From an uncultured Clostridium sp. (GTDB lineage: Bacteria; Bacillota; Clostridia; TANB77; CAG-508): 42,423 bases of DNA. How positions within the stretch are numbered: the first letter of the stretch is position 1; every line of letters begins with the position of its first letter. The stretch is from positions 1-42,423 of the forward strand of contig CAOKQZ010000016.1 in NCBI GenBank assembly GCA_948471055.1, given 5' to 3'. Below are positions 42,168 through 42,423 of the stretch, piece by piece. Position numbers and translations under genes: made by a program. The notes under the pieces are model-generated. The model saw nothing but the letters and a program-made list of their open reading frames with translations. It ran no database searches and had not been told where the DNA came from.

Positions 42168-42254
42168 CTAATTAACAAACAATACATCTATTATATTCTT
42201 ATATCTATCCTCCAATATTTCTCTAGTTTTTGAACTTAACTTATTATTCTTCAT
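42168..42254 (-). CDS. Possible 28-residue peptide
   Basis: ATG with a very strong RBS (GGAGGAGGTAGG). The peptide KNNKLSSKTREILEDRYKN and a short end has no known relative. It may be a remnant or a leader; function unknown. Confidence 0.4.
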   Translation of the reverse strand: MKNNKLSSKTREILEDRYKNIIDVLFVN

Positions 42255-42423
42255 TAACCTACCTCCTCCTTATTTAATAATTTTTTATTATATTAACATA
42301 TATTTTATACATTTTAAAACATATGTTTTTGTATGTCAAAAGAAAATAGCATTCTTATTTTCTTTTAGATATGAGTTAAATAATCTGGGGAAAAATAGAA
42401 AGAAAATTTTGAGAAAAATATAG

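Noticed and set aside
42316..42329. Palindrome AAAACATATGTTTT near the right edge
   Set aside because: A short AT-rich palindrome expected by chance in this composition; no gene arrangement supports it as an operator.
1..42423. tRNA, rRNA or CRISPR arrays
   Set aside because: No cloverleaf-like set of arms with a TTC-loop, no rRNA core sequence and no spaced repeats were seen.

Overview
This is a low-GC (AT-rich) Bacillota-type chromosome window, probably from an uncultured Clostridia-like gut bacterium. The evidence is the ribosomal-operon order adk-map-infA-rpmJ-rpsM-rpsK-rpsD-rpoA-rplQ, a SAM-I riboswitch in front of metK, a c-di-AMP cyclase (cdaA), AGGAGG-type ribosome binding sites and many extended -10 promoters. 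It cannot be placed more finely from the sequence alone.

About 1-27020 is the right-hand part of a siphophage-like prophage. Read leftward from its repressor region the order is: Cro-like DUF739 protein, excisionase-like HTH protein, a long early operon (Rad50/SbcC-like ATPase, SpoVS-like protein, RecT, metallo-beta-lactamase-fold protein, replication initiator, many small proteins, DUF1064 nuclease-like protein, HNH endonuclease, ASCH protein, DEDDh exonuclease), an ArpU-like late regulator, a consensus late promoter with tandem 11-bp repeats, then ParB-like/C5-methyltransferase/ParB-methyltransferase genes, terminase small and large subunits, portal, and a minor capsid protein carrying a toxin-50-like C-terminal domain. 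The CI-like repressor, a membrane protein and a tyrosine integrase read rightward. Past the integrase lies the first ~22 codons of truA (with its own promoter and RBS) cut off at the phage junction, so the phage appears to sit inside truA. The left end of the phage and the rest of truA are outside the window.

About 27040-42423 is host DNA: HAD phosphatase, cdaA, small membrane proteins, a Cys-rich carboxypeptidase-regulatory-like protein, two half-size TauE-like permeases, rarA, ruvA, a J-domain membrane protein, two XRE regulators, metK with its riboswitch, the rplQ-to-adk ribosomal operon with a clear promoter, and a RelB/DinJ-like antitoxin.

The most striking observation is a recurrent recoding signal. 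Five genes (phage replication initiator, a tauE-like gene, rarA, ruvA, map) are each interrupted in frame, and in every one the break lies exactly at an in-frame CGG codon. Skipping the C (a +1 shift) restores the conserved protein, and the next codon is always glycine (GGA or GGG). The phage initiator needs two such shifts 10 bases apart, and both are at CGG. Reading by eye I found no other in-frame CGG in any gene of the window, although CGG across codon boundaries is common. This suggests that CGG is an unassigned codon here, and that CGGR is read as a +1 shift site or as a four-base glycine codon. Systematic sequencing error is the main rival explanation.

Thirteen genes or gene fragments shorter than about 60 codons were found by reading RBS and stop/start overlaps, several of them translationally coupled to neighbours.
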